The notes under the pieces: generated by a model
The model's database searches: none
Told to the model about the DNA's origin: nothing
The model's input: the letters and a program-made list of their open reading frames with translations, nothing else
Position numbers and translations under genes: made by a program
From: Nocardia goodfellowii
Lineage (GTDB): Bacteria > Actinomycetota > Actinomycetes > Mycobacteriales > Mycobacteriaceae
Length of the DNA stretch: 64,000 nt
NCBI RefSeq assembly: GCF_017875645.1
Contig: NZ_JAGGMR010000001.1
Coordinates: 1,488,001 to 1,552,000 of the forward strand
Direction of reading: 5' to 3'
Part shown: positions 54,422 through 62,593 of the stretch, in pieces
Layout of the letters: every line of letters starts with the position of its first letter
Position numbering within the stretch: the stretch's first letter is position 1

Positions 54422-54946
54422 ATGCCCAACAAGACCATTTATGTTTCCGACGACGACCTGCCCCTGTTCGCTCGGGCGCAAGAATTGGTCGGCGGCAATC
54501 TCTCGGGTGCGGTCACCACGGCGCTGCGCCGGTTCATCGAACTGGAAGAGGGGCGGCAGGAGGGCTACGAGGAAGTAGTGCTCGAGGTCGGCCACGGCGG
54601 CGTCCGGCAGGTCCGGTTCTCCGGCACCCTGCTCGGTGAAACGCGGGACTGGGACGAGAGCATGCAGAGCCACTACCGGGTGTATCGCAGCCGCAAGGGC
54701 AAGTACGTGATGCACGCCCACCTCGCGGACTGGACCGAGTATCCGGCGGGCGGCGAATCCGGCAACTGGATCAAAGATCTCACCAACTGGCGGCGCGTGC
54801 TCGGTGTCGGCGATCCGGACTGGGGTGAGTTCAAGCTCGTGATCGTCGATTCGCTCGAAGAGTTGAAGGAACATCTCCCCGAGAAGTTGTACCACCGCGT
54901 CGCCGATATCGCGGAGCGTCCGCCGATCGAGGAACTCGACATCTAG
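54422..54946 (+). CDS. EXLDI protein (TIGR04342-like), probable RHH regulator of the DrrAB operon
   Basis: 174 residues ending in EELDI, the pentapeptide that names the family. The N-terminus KTIYVSDDDLPLFARAQEL, then LSGAVTTALRRFIELEE, looks like a ribbon-helix-helix DNA-binding fold (a short strand, then two helices). The rest is alpha/beta with RVYRSRKGKYVMHAHLADW and RRVLGVGDPDWGEFKLVIV, a possible sensor. Its promoter carries TACGTATA direct repeats, consistent with autoregulation. A terminator and a second operator-like palindrome separate it from the drrAB-like pair, which it may control. Confidence 0.85.
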   Translation: MPNKTIYVSDDDLPLFARAQELVGGNLSGAVTTALRRFIELEEGRQEGYEEVVLEVGHGGVRQVRFSGTLLGETRDWDESMQSHYRVYRSRKGKYVMHAHLADWTEYPAGGESGNWIKDLTNWRRVLGVGDPDWGEFKLVIVDSLEELKEHLPEKLYHRVADIAERPPIEELDI

Positions 54947-54975
54947 GCGGCTTCGCCCGCTCCCAAAAACGAAAC

Positions 54976-55004
54976 GCCGCACCGCAGGACGGGTGCGGTG
55001 CGGC
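54976..55004 (+). terminator. Hairpin after the EXLDI gene
   Basis: An 11-base perfect stem (54976-54986 with 54994-55004) and seven-base loop are followed by TTAAGC. It separates the EXLDI gene from the transporter genes, so these have their own promoter or rely on partial readthrough. Confidence 0.75.
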
Positions 55005-55008
55005 TTAA

Positions 55009-55034
55009 GCATGCGCGTATTCGCATGCACTAAT
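55009..55034 (+). promoter_or_regulatory. Palindrome and promoter-like element upstream of drrAB
   Basis: GCATGCG (55009-55015) and CGCATGC (55022-55028) form a 7-base inverted repeat with a six-base spacer. CACTAATGA follows directly and a similar GCATTCACTAATAT lies upstream of the histidine-rich gene. It is probably the operator and -10 region of the DrrAB operon. Regulator identity unknown. Confidence 0.45.
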
Positions 55035-55057
55035 GAAATTTTCGGAAAGGAACACCC

Positions 55058-56023
55058 ATGACGAATGGTCATCGCTTCCCCGCGATCTCCGCACAGGGCC
55101 TGCGAAAGTCCTACGGAGACAAGGTCGTACTCGACGGGATCGACATCGTCGTCCCCGAGGGCACCATCTACTCGCTGCTCGGCCCGAACGGCGCCGGTAA
55201 AACCACCACGGTGCAGATCCTGAGCACCCTGATCGGCGCCGACGGCGGCGAAATCCGGGTCGGCGGGCACGATGTCGTCGCCGAAGCCAACGCGGTCCGC
55301 TCCGCCATCGGCGTCACCGGCCAGTTCGCGGCGGTCGACGAATTGCTCACCGCTCGCGAGAACCTGCTGCTGATGGGCGATCTGCACCACCTGCCCCGTA
55401 AGGACAGCAAGCGCATCGCCGCCGAACTCCTGGAACGCTTCGACCTCGTCGAAGCTGCCGACAAGCAGGCCTCGACTTTCTCCGGCGGTATGACACGGCG
55501 CCTCGACCTGGCTATGACCCTGGTCGGCGACCCGCGCATCATCTTCCTCGACGAGCCCACCACCGGCCTGGACCCGCGCAGCCGTCGCGGCATGTGGGAG
55601 ATCATCCGCAACCTGGTCGACGACTACAGCGTCACCGTCTTCCTCACGACCCAGTACCTGGAGGAAGCGGATGAGCTCGCCGATCGGATCGCGGTGCTCG
55701 ACCACGGTCGCATCGTCGCCGAAGGCACCGCGGCGGAACTGAAGCGCCTCGTCCCCGGCGGGCACATCCGCCTGGAATTCACCAACCGCGCCGCACTCGA
55801 GCGGGCCTCGGCCGCCTTGGGCAACGCGCACGTGCTCAACGGCGACGACCTGCACCTCGCCGTGCCGAGCGACGGCGGCGTGCAGTCGCTGCGCGCTGTC
55901 CTGGACCGGCTCGACTACGAGCAGATCGAGGTCGAAGGTCTGTCCGTGCAGACGCCGACCCTGGACGACGTATTCCTCACCCTCACCGGACATTCCACCG
56001 CTGACGAGAAAGAGACCGTGTAA
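55058..56023 (+). CDS. DrrA-type ABC exporter ATPase
   Basis: 321 residues. Walker A is GPNGAGKTT, the signature is FSGGMTRRLDLAMTL, Walker B is IIFLDEPTTGLDPRSR and the switch glutamine and histidine regions follow. The C-terminal 90 residues are the DrrA-type regulatory domain. It drives export of drugs, lipids or natural products together with the permease downstream. Its stop shares one base with the permease ATG (TAATG). The ATG is preceded by GGAAAGGAA. Located beside the EXLDI gene, as in many actinobacteria. Confidence 0.93.
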   Translation: MTNGHRFPAISAQGLRKSYGDKVVLDGIDIVVPEGTIYSLLGPNGAGKTTTVQILSTLIGADGGEIRVGGHDVVAEANAVRSAIGVTGQFAAVDELLTARENLLLMGDLHHLPRKDSKRIAAELLERFDLVEAADKQASTFSGGMTRRLDLAMTLVGDPRIIFLDEPTTGLDPRSRRGMWEIIRNLVDDYSVTVFLTTQYLEEADELADRIAVLDHGRIVAEGTAAELKRLVPGGHIRLEFTNRAALERASAALGNAHVLNGDDLHLAVPSDGGVQSLRAVLDRLDYEQIEVEGLSVQTPTLDDVFLTLTGHSTADEKETV

Positions 56024-56829
56024 TGACAACCGCTGCCGTGGCGCCGCCCAAGGGCATCTCGATGTCCACCGCTTTCGCCGACTCCATGACCATGCTGCGG
56101 CGTAATCTCCTGCACGCCAAGCGCTATCCGTCCCTGACCATCAGCGTTGTCGTGATGCCGGTGGTGTTGCTCTTCATCTTCAACTTCGTCTTCGGCGGTG
56201 CGCTGGAGGCGGGAGCGAGCGGAGGCACCAAGTACATCAATTACCTGACGCCCGGCATGCTGCTGCTGCTCCCGGCGTATCTGACCGCGGCCGTGGCGGT
56301 TTCGGTGTCCACCGATGTCACCAAAGGCATCGTGAACCGGTTCCGCAGTATGTCGATCTCCCAGTCGGCCATCCTGACCGGTCACGTTCTGGGCACCCTG
56401 ATCCAATCGCTGCTCGGTTTGGCCGCGATGGCCGGCGCCGGCCTGCTCGCCGGTTGGCGTCCCGAGGCCAGCCCGATCGAGTGGCTCGCGGCGATCGGTC
56501 TGCTCAGCACGATCACCTTCGCGTTCACCTGGCTGTCGGTGGCGTTCGGACTGGTCGCGCCGAACCCGGAAAGCGCCAGCAATATGCCGTTTCCGATCAT
56601 CATGATGCCGTTCCTCGGCAGCGGCCTGGTGCCCACCGACACCATGCCGATGGTGCTGCGCCAGTTCGCCGAATACCAGCCCTTCACCCCGTTCACCGAG
56701 ACGGTGCGCGGTCTGCTGATGGGCACCGAAATCGGTAACAGCGGCTGGATCTCGCTCGCCTGGTGCGCCGTGATCGCCGGCGGCGGCTACCTGTGGTCGA
56801 AGTCGCTGTTCCGCAAGCAAGGCCGCTGA
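56023..56829 (+). CDS. DrrB-type ABC-2 exporter permease
   Basis: 268 residues with six membrane segments of the ABC-2 type (ISVVVMPVVLLFIFNFVF, YLTPGMLLLLPAYLTAAVAV, GTLIQSLLGLAAMAGAGLL, others). The loop YPSLTISVVVMP and the motif FRSMSISQSAILTGHVLG resemble DrrB relatives. It is the channel for the preceding ATPase, to which it is translationally coupled by a one-base overlap. Substrate unknown; multidrug or lipid export is typical. Confidence 0.92.
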   Translation: MTTAAVAPPKGISMSTAFADSMTMLRRNLLHAKRYPSLTISVVVMPVVLLFIFNFVFGGALEAGASGGTKYINYLTPGMLLLLPAYLTAAVAVSVSTDVTKGIVNRFRSMSISQSAILTGHVLGTLIQSLLGLAAMAGAGLLAGWRPEASPIEWLAAIGLLSTITFAFTWLSVAFGLVAPNPESASNMPFPIIMMPFLGSGLVPTDTMPMVLRQFAEYQPFTPFTETVRGLLMGTEIGNSGWISLAWCAVIAGGGYLWSKSLFRKQGR

Positions 56830-56838
56830 ACTACATCG

Positions 56839-57480
56839 TCAATTACGTTCCAGCTCGATCGGATGCGTCGCCAGCAGCGCCAAGGGCAGCGGCTGGCGAC
56901 GCAGCACGTGCGCCCACAGATCGGGGCGGCCGGTAGAGATCGGGTCGGAAGGCAAGGCGGACAACACGATCCAATCGTTGTTCTGCAGCTCGCCCTCCAG
57001 TTGCCCGAAAGTCCAGCCCGCGTAACCCGCGAAAATCCGTATGCCTTCCAGCAAGGGCGCCACGAGACGCGGATCGGAATCGAGATCGACGAGCACCACC
57101 CGTCCGTCGACGCGGCGTAAGCCCGGCACCCCTCCGATGGACGCCCCGACTCTGAGCGTGCCGAGACATAGTGCGGCATCGCGTTTCACCGGCCCGCCGA
57201 TGAACAGGTTGTGCGGTGCGGCGGTGGTGGCCGCCCAGTGCGGCAGGACATCACGCACCGCGGTCTCGCTCGGCCGGTTCAGCACCACGCCCAGACTGCC
57301 GCCGTCGTTGTGCTCGATGATGTAGACGACGGTGCGCCGGAAAGTGGGCTCGACCAGGTCGGTCGAGGACACCAGCAAGGTGCCCGCCCGGACCGGCTGC
57401 TCGCTGTGCCGGAAGTCGCGCCGCCGGCGGTCACCACCGCCGTGCGTTCTCCGCTCGTCCGGTTCGTCTGCGCGTGCCAC
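56839..57480 (-). CDS. YqgE/AlgH family protein
   Basis: 213 residues. The conserved family segments are AGTLLVSSTDLVEPTFRRTV, SLGVVLNRPSETAVRDVLPHW, NLFIGGPVKRDAALCLG, IRIFAGYAGWTFGQLEGEL and WIVLSALPSDPI. The N-terminal 25 residues are basic and unconserved. GTG 57480 is chosen as the start; the open frame continues upstream into the next gene's region without conservation. Function is not established; relatives in other bacteria influence gene expression or cell envelope. Its start is about 100 bases from the divergent acyltransferase. Confidence 0.9.
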   Translation of the reverse strand: MARADEPDERRTHGGGDRRRRDFRHSEQPVRAGTLLVSSTDLVEPTFRRTVVYIIEHNDGGSLGVVLNRPSETAVRDVLPHWAATTAAPHNLFIGGPVKRDAALCLGTLRVGASIGGVPGLRRVDGRVVLVDLDSDPRLVAPLLEGIRIFAGYAGWTFGQLEGELQNNDWIVLSALPSDPISTGRPDLWAHVLRRQPLPLALLATHPIELERN

Positions 57481-57579
57481 CCGGACATTCTCGCAGCTGT
57501 CACCCCGATCCGCACTGGTCTGGAGCCCCGGCGTTTCGGTAGCCCGGTCGCGTCCGCCGCGGCGAAGTAGAGTCGCCCT

Positions 57580-58341
57580 ATGGAACCGCCCGAGGTCATT
57601 CTCGAAAATAGCGACGCTGTTTATGACTTCTATCTGCGACACCAGCAGAATCGGCTGAAAGCCATGGCGGCCTATGCCCTACTCGGCCGACGCTACCGCC
57701 CGCGCATCAGTTATGCGCCCGGCGCGCGCGATCAGGTGCGGGCGCTGGTGAAATCGGGTCGGCCGATGCTCATCGCGATCAACCATCTCTCGCACAGCGA
57801 TCCCTATACCGTGGCGGCCGCGGCCTGGCGCAGTGCGTTGCGGCCGATCATCGGGCGCGTGCGGGTGCTCGCCAAGGACGAACTGTTCGTCGAACCCGAG
57901 CAGCGCCGCAAGGTCGACATGATGGGCGGAATTCCGGTGTTCCGCGGCAAGGACCACGGTTTGCGCGCGGTGAACGCGGCGGGACAATTGATGATGGATA
58001 TCTGCGCGCAACGGTTGGCGCGCGGTGAGCATCTGGCGATTTTCCCCGAGGGCACCTGTAATGAGGTGGACCCGACCCAGGTGCAGGCGGTGGGCAGCGG
58101 GGTCGGGCACATCGCGTTCCGGGCGCACAAGCTCGGCGCGCAGCCGGTGCTGGTCGGTCTGGGGCTCAGCTATGGGCCGCGCGCCGATCCGGCGGTCACG
58201 CCGACCAAGGAGGAGGCGAAGTCGGCCAGCTTCTATTTCGGCAACCCGATCTTCGAGCTGCCCGCCAAGCCCGCCGAAATCGCGCGGCTGGTCCGCACGG
58301 ATCTGCAGGCTGCGCTCGATGGAGCGGTCGCGAACTACTGA
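57580..58341 (+). CDS. PlsC-type lysophospholipid acyltransferase
   Basis: 253 residues. The acyltransferase motifs are AINHLSHSDPYT (HX4D box I), GGIPVFRG (II) and AIFPEGTCNE (III, EGT). No long membrane segment is visible apart from a short hydrophobic start; it is probably peripheral. It transfers acyl chains to a lysophosphatidate or a related glycolipid. The 3' end overlaps that of the convergent GNAT gene by seven bases. The exact acceptor is not readable from the sequence. Confidence 0.86.
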   Translation: MEPPEVILENSDAVYDFYLRHQQNRLKAMAAYALLGRRYRPRISYAPGARDQVRALVKSGRPMLIAINHLSHSDPYTVAAAAWRSALRPIIGRVRVLAKDELFVEPEQRRKVDMMGGIPVFRGKDHGLRAVNAAGQLMMDICAQRLARGEHLAIFPEGTCNEVDPTQVQAVGSGVGHIAFRAHKLGAQPVLVGLGLSYGPRADPAVTPTKEEAKSASFYFGNPIFELPAKPAEIARLVRTDLQAALDGAVANY

Positions 58342-58697
58342 GGCAGGCCCATCCGCTGCCGGGCCCACGCGGGCACCGAGGCGACATACTCGGGATGGGT
58401 CTCCACATAGTTGCGCACCATCGGGCACATCGGCAGAATGCCGAAACCCTCCGCGCGACTGGTACGCAAACCGGCGTCGACCAATAACGTCGCGTAACCG
58501 TGGCCCGCGTACTGCGGCTGGATCTCGGTGTGCACGAACGCGCGCTCGGAGGCGGTGTCCTGATATTCGGCCCAGCCGGCGAGGGCGCCGTCGACCGAGA
58601 TCTCGAAGCGTTCCAACTGGGTGTTGTTGCGCACCCGGAATTGCGGCATCGCGGAGCGATTCGATGTGGGGTGGTGGTCGGACGGCGGGAGGGCCAT
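58335..58697 (-). CDS. Small GNAT N-acetyltransferase (YjdJ-like)
   Basis: 120 residues of the short GNAT group that has only the core. The acetyl-CoA loop is QYAGHGYATLLVDAGLRTSR. VHTEIQPQYAG precedes it, and the C-terminal GFGILPMCPMVRNYVETHPEY is the typical end of this subgroup, which has a conserved cysteine and tyrosine. The N-terminal 15 residues before MPQFRVRNN may be untranslated, since the ATG at 58649 is an alternative. Acceptor unknown. Confidence 0.85.
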   Translation of the reverse strand: MALPPSDHHPTSNRSAMPQFRVRNNTQLERFEISVDGALAGWAEYQDTASERAFVHTEIQPQYAGHGYATLLVDAGLRTSRAEGFGILPMCPMVRNYVETHPEYVASVPAWARQRMGLPQ

Positions 58698-58866
58698 AGG
58701 TCGACGCTACTCTGAGATCACCGATTCGCGATGCTTCGCAACGCGAATCGTTAACTCATGTGTGAAATGACCCGCCTCGACTTGTCTACGGGCACCCCTC
58801 GTGCACAGAATGCTCTTGGTCGCGCCATGCGCTCCACCAGCGGCGGCCCGGCGGAGGTACGAGAGT

Positions 58867-60462
58867 ATGCGGAATTCAGCGGTGCGGGCGCTCCCGCGGG
58901 TAGTGGGTTTGGTCACCGCTGCCGGACTGCTCGGCGGTTCGATCGTCACCGGAGCCGCGCAAGCCGCGCCCGGACTCGAATTCGGCTCCTGCCCAACGGG
59001 TTCGGTGACCGCCGAGCGCGGCGTGCAGTGCGCGGTGATCAGCGTGCCGATGGATTATTCGAAGCCCGACGGCCCGCGCATCGACCTCACCGTCAGCCGG
59101 ATCGCGGCCACCGGCGCCCGCCGCGGCGCCATTTTCGTCAACCCGGGCGGTCCGGGTGCGGACGCCCTGGACTACTGGGGCAAACGCGGCACCGCGCTGC
59201 CCGCCGAACTGGCCACCGACTACGACCGGTTCGCGGTGCAGCCGCGCGGATTGCGCTGGGCCACCCCATTGACCTGCCGGGCCGCGGGTGACATCGCCGA
59301 CGGCGAGCAGGTTGCGCTGAGCGACGGCAGCCGGGACGAGGTGAAGCGAGCCTGCGAGGCCGCGCAGCCCGGTTACCTGGACACGATCACCACCGAGAAC
59401 ACCGCTCGCGATCTCGAATCCGTGCGCGCGGCACTGGGTCTCGACAAGATCAACTACCTCGGCATCTCCTACGGCACCTACCTCGGTGCGGTCTACGCTT
59501 CGCTGTTCCCGCAGCGCGTCGATCGCATGGTCCTGGACTCCAACGTGCATCCGGATTGGGTCTGGACCGAGGAGTTCGCCCAGCAGCAGGTCGCGGGCAA
59601 GCAACGGCTCGACGACCTGTTCACCTGGATCGCCGAGCACAACAGCGAGTACCGCCTCGGCGAGACCCCGCTCCAGGTCTACGAGAATTGGGTGCGGCTG
59701 GTCTCCGCGCAGGGCGGCGGCTGGTACGCCAACCTCACCCCGCCACCCGCCGGCGTCGGCGACCTGCCCGGTGCGCTGCCCGCGCCGCTCGCCGAGATCG
59801 CCCGCGACGGTGTGAATCTCACGACGGAACAGGCCGGTAAGGTCCAAAACCTGGTTCGCACTTTGCTTTCCGGTGGCGCCTCGGCGCAGACCCCGATGGT
59901 CGGGGCCACCGCGGTGGCCACCTACACCCGGACCTTCTGGCCCGCGTTCGCCCGCGCGATGTCCGAGGCCAGCACCGACCCGGCGAACGTCGCGCGGCTG
60001 CTGGCCCTGGCCGGCATCACCGCGACCGACCCCACCGGCCGGTTCGTCTTCGCCGCGATCACCTGCAACGAGAACGCGATCCCGGGCAAACCCGAACTTC
60101 TCGCCGCCGCCGTCGGCACCATCGCCACCGGCGGCAACGCCATGGACGCCCGCGCCGACATGGTCCGCTCCGGCGCGGCCTGCGGCGCCTGGGAGCCGGT
60201 CGCCGAACCGGTGGCCGTGACCGGCGGCGAGTTGCCTACCAAACCGCTGCTGTTGCAGAGCCGGCACGACGCCCTGACGAAATTCGAGGGCGGCCCCGCC
60301 CTGGCCCGCGCGTTGCACGGTTCCCTGATCACGGTCGAGGGCGGGGACCACGGCACCTTCGGCCGGGGCAATACCGTCCTCGACGACGCGGTCATGACCT
60401 ATCTCCGCACCGGTCAGGTCACCATCACCGCCGCCGACCAGGCCCCATTGCCCAAGCCCTGA
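58867..60462 (+). CDS. Secreted alpha/beta hydrolase, TAP-like (tripeptidyl aminopeptidase family)
   Basis: 531 residues with a signal peptide (VVGLVTAAGLLGGSIVTG). The core has FVNPGGPGADA (oxyanion loop), the nucleophile serine in YLGISYGTYLGAVY, aspartate in LLLQSRHDALTKF and histidine in VEGGDHGTFGRG. The cap insertion and TAP-like C-terminus are the layout of Streptomyces SlpD/SlpE and mycobacterial CaeA/Hip1-type proteases. A cysteine pair (CRAAGD, ACEAAQ) is probably structural. ATG 58867 has GGAGG upstream and starts the signal peptide. Peptidase specificity is not known. Confidence 0.87.
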   Translation: MRNSAVRALPRVVGLVTAAGLLGGSIVTGAAQAAPGLEFGSCPTGSVTAERGVQCAVISVPMDYSKPDGPRIDLTVSRIAATGARRGAIFVNPGGPGADALDYWGKRGTALPAELATDYDRFAVQPRGLRWATPLTCRAAGDIADGEQVALSDGSRDEVKRACEAAQPGYLDTITTENTARDLESVRAALGLDKINYLGISYGTYLGAVYASLFPQRVDRMVLDSNVHPDWVWTEEFAQQQVAGKQRLDDLFTWIAEHNSEYRLGETPLQVYENWVRLVSAQGGGWYANLTPPPAGVGDLPGALPAPLAEIARDGVNLTTEQAGKVQNLVRTLLSGGASAQTPMVGATAVATYTRTFWPAFARAMSEASTDPANVARLLALAGITATDPTGRFVFAAITCNENAIPGKPELLAAAVGTIATGGNAMDARADMVRSGAACGAWEPVAEPVAVTGGELPTKPLLLQSRHDALTKFEGGPALARALHGSLITVEGGDHGTFGRGNTVLDDAVMTYLRTGQVTITAADQAPLPKP

Positions 60463-60541
60463 GCCACCGCTTCGAAAAGAAGTGCCGGTTTCTGCTCGCC
60501 GGGGTGGTCGTAACTCCGGTCTCGGCCGACAGAATGTGGTC

Positions 60542-61669
60542 ATGGCACGTGAGATCTCCCCTCGAGTTGTGGTGGCCCCGGACAAGTTCAAGGGCTCGCT
60601 GACCGCCCGCGAGGCAGCGGCGGCCCTCGCGGCGGGCATCTCCGTGGTCCGGCCCGACGCCGAGATCACCGAACTGCCGGTCGCCGATGGGGGTGACGGC
60701 ACGGTGGACGCGTTCGTGGCCGCCGGCTGGGAGCGGGTCGAATTGACCGCGCCGGGCCCGACCGGCGTGCCCGAGGCCACCGCCTACGCGATGCGCGACG
60801 ACATCGCCGTGGTGGAACTCGCCGCCGTCGTCGGGCTGGTGCGACTGCCGGCGGACGCGCCCGATCCGCTCGGCGCGAGCACCTACGGCCTCGGTGTCGT
60901 CATCGCCCACGCACTGGCTCGCGGGGCCGCCGAGATCATCATCGGTCTGGGCGGCAGCGCGTCCACCGACGGCGGCGCCGGTCTGCTTCAGGCACTCGGG
61001 GCCCGGGTGCTGGACGCCGACGGGCGTGAATTGCCGCTGGGCGGAGCAGCTTTGGCGCAGGCGGTCGCGTTCGACCGCTCGGGTCTCGATTCCCGGGTCG
61101 CCGCAACACGTTTCACCCTGGCCTGCGATGTGGACAACCCGCTGCTCGGCCCCACGGGTGCGGCCGCGGTCTATGGCCCGCAGAAGGGGGCCACCGCCGA
61201 CGATCTGGCGATTCTCGAAGCGGCACTGGAGAACTGGTCGGGTCTGGTGGGCCCGGACTACGCCGACCAGCCCGGCGCCGGGGCGGCCGGTGGCGCCGGC
61301 TTCGGCGCACTGGCGGTTCTCGGCGCGCGGATGCGCAGCGGCATCGAGGTCATTCTCGACCTTCTCGATTTCCACGCTCTGGTCGGCAAAGCCACCCTGG
61401 TGATCACCGGCGAGGGCTCGCTGGACGCGCAGAGCCTGCACGGTAAGGCACCCATCGGTGTCTGCGCGGTGGCCCGCGCCGCCGAGGTCCCGGTCGTGGC
61501 CGCGGCCGGACGCACCACCCTGGCCCCGGCGGAGATCCGTGCCGCCGGTTTCACCGCCTGCTACGCGCTGGCCGACCTGGAACCGGACCCGGCCCGATCC
61601 ATGTCGAACGCGGCGGCGCTACTCCAGCAGGTCGGCCGCCGGATCGCTACCGAGCAGCTGCCGACCTAG
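60542..61669 (+). CDS. Glycerate kinase
   Basis: 375 residues of the GlxK/GarK family. VVVAPDKFKGSLTAREAAAAL starts the fold, followed by ELPVADGGDGTVDAFV, GLGGSASTDGGAGLLQALGA, ACDVDNPLLGPTGAA and VITGEGSLDAQSLHGKAP, all characteristic. It phosphorylates D-glycerate to 2-phosphoglycerate. A glucosylglycerate hydrolase 13 kb away releases glycerate, which suggests a link though the genes are not adjacent. ATG 60542 gives the conserved N-terminus; the upstream in-frame start adds 20 unconserved residues. The stop shares CTAG with the convergent VOC gene. Confidence 0.92.
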   Translation: MAREISPRVVVAPDKFKGSLTAREAAAALAAGISVVRPDAEITELPVADGGDGTVDAFVAAGWERVELTAPGPTGVPEATAYAMRDDIAVVELAAVVGLVRLPADAPDPLGASTYGLGVVIAHALARGAAEIIIGLGGSASTDGGAGLLQALGARVLDADGRELPLGGAALAQAVAFDRSGLDSRVAATRFTLACDVDNPLLGPTGAAAVYGPQKGATADDLAILEAALENWSGLVGPDYADQPGAGAAGGAGFGALAVLGARMRSGIEVILDLLDFHALVGKATLVITGEGSLDAQSLHGKAPIGVCAVARAAEVPVVAAAGRTTLAPAEIRAAGFTACYALADLEPDPARSMSNAAALLQQVGRRIATEQLPT

Positions 61670-62031
61670 ACCGGCACCTGCGCCCGCAGCAGGCAGAATT
61701 CGTTGCCCTCGGGGTCGGCCAGCACATGCCAGGACACGTCGGGGCCCTGGCCGACATCCACCCGGCGCGCGCCGAGGGCGAGCAGCCGCGCCAACTCGAC
61801 TTCCTGATCGACGTCGGTCGGACTCACATCCCAGTGCAGCCGCAGCTTCTCGCGCTTCGGCTGCTCCGTGGGGCTGAAGATGATGGTCGGCTGCGGCCCA
61901 CCGAACCCGGCGGCGGGCCCGATCTCGATACTCCCGTCGGTGTCCCGATCGAGCACGCGGTATTCGAGCACCGCACACCAAAACCGCGCCAGCTCTTCGG
62001 CATCGACGCAATCGAGGACAAGTTCACTCAT
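61666..62031 (-). CDS. VOC family protein (glyoxalase/bleomycin-resistance fold)
   Basis: 121 residues. The N-terminus MSELVLDCVDAEELARFWCAV is the usual VOC opening (a strand, then LARFWCAVL). A second half holds LRLHWDVSPTDVDQEVE, LLALGARRVDVGQG and the end HVLADPEGNEFCLL. The family includes dioxygenases, isomerases and binding proteins, often fed by a metal ion from both halves. The ATG is preceded by GGGA. Function not assignable. It converges with glycerate kinase. Confidence 0.83.
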   Translation of the reverse strand: MSELVLDCVDAEELARFWCAVLEYRVLDRDTDGSIEIGPAAGFGGPQPTIIFSPTEQPKREKLRLHWDVSPTDVDQEVELARLLALGARRVDVGQGPDVSWHVLADPEGNEFCLLRAQVPV

Positions 62032-62109
62032 GCGGCATCCCATGAACGGGTCATACCACATTTGTGTTGTGGACACCCGGGGATGAATTGCCGGGCAGGA
62101 ATTCGGAGG

Positions 62110-62466
62110 TCAGCTGGCGGACGCGAGCAGGTTTCCGAGGAGTTCGTGGCGGTGTCTGTCGCCCCAGGCTTCCAAGGGAAGCAGAGCGACGCGAAGTTCC
62201 TGGCCGAGGTCGGTGAGCGAGTACTCCACGCGCGGCGGAACTTCGGGGAAGACCTCGCGGTGCACGATGCCGGCGGATTCGAGCTGACGGAGATTCTCCG
62301 CGAGAACCTTCTCGCTGACGCCCTCGAGCAGCCGGCGGATCTGTCCGAAGCGCTGCGGGCCCGTGCCCAGGACCCACATCAGGTGGAGTTTCCATTTGCC
62401 GCCGACGACATCGATCGCGACCGTCATGCCGCACACGTCGTGATCCGCGTCACTGCTCGTCGTCAT
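62110..62466 (-). CDS. HxlR family transcriptional regulator
   Basis: 118 residues. The core is CGMTVAIDVVGGKWKLHLMW, the family signature, followed by PQRFGQIRRLLEGVSEKVLAENLRQLE and the wing REVFPEVPPRVEYSLTDLGQ. The cysteine at residue 12 is conserved in thiol-responsive members. It is transcribed away from two imine-reductase-like genes. Two copies of ACCTCGA[A/G]GT between them are the likely operator. Effector unknown. Confidence 0.9.
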   Translation of the reverse strand: MTTSSDADHDVCGMTVAIDVVGGKWKLHLMWVLGTGPQRFGQIRRLLEGVSEKVLAENLRQLESAGIVHREVFPEVPPRVEYSLTDLGQELRVALLPLEAWGDRHRHELLGNLLASAS

Positions 62467-62488
62467 TGCGTCCTCCTGAGCTGATTGC

Positions 62489-62520
62489 CTACCTCGAGGT
62501 TAGTAGCCCTACCTCGAAGT
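62489..62520. promoter_or_regulatory. Direct repeat operator for HxlR
   Basis: CTACCTCGAGGT (62489-62500) and CTACCTCGAAGT (62509-62520) repeat at a 20-base interval; the first is also palindromic in its centre. They lie 23 bases from the HxlR ATG and 73 from the imine reductase start, which fits a shared divergent operator. Confidence 0.65.
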
Positions 62521-62593
62521 GCGGTCTTGTCGACTCTACCTGCGCGGATAACCATCGATTCCAGCATCCAGCGAACAACCGAAAGGACACACA

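Noticed and set aside
54170..56029. Minus-strand frame of over 600 codons covering EXLDI and drrA
   Set aside because: Antisense shadow; the plus-strand genes have Walker motifs and promoter signals.
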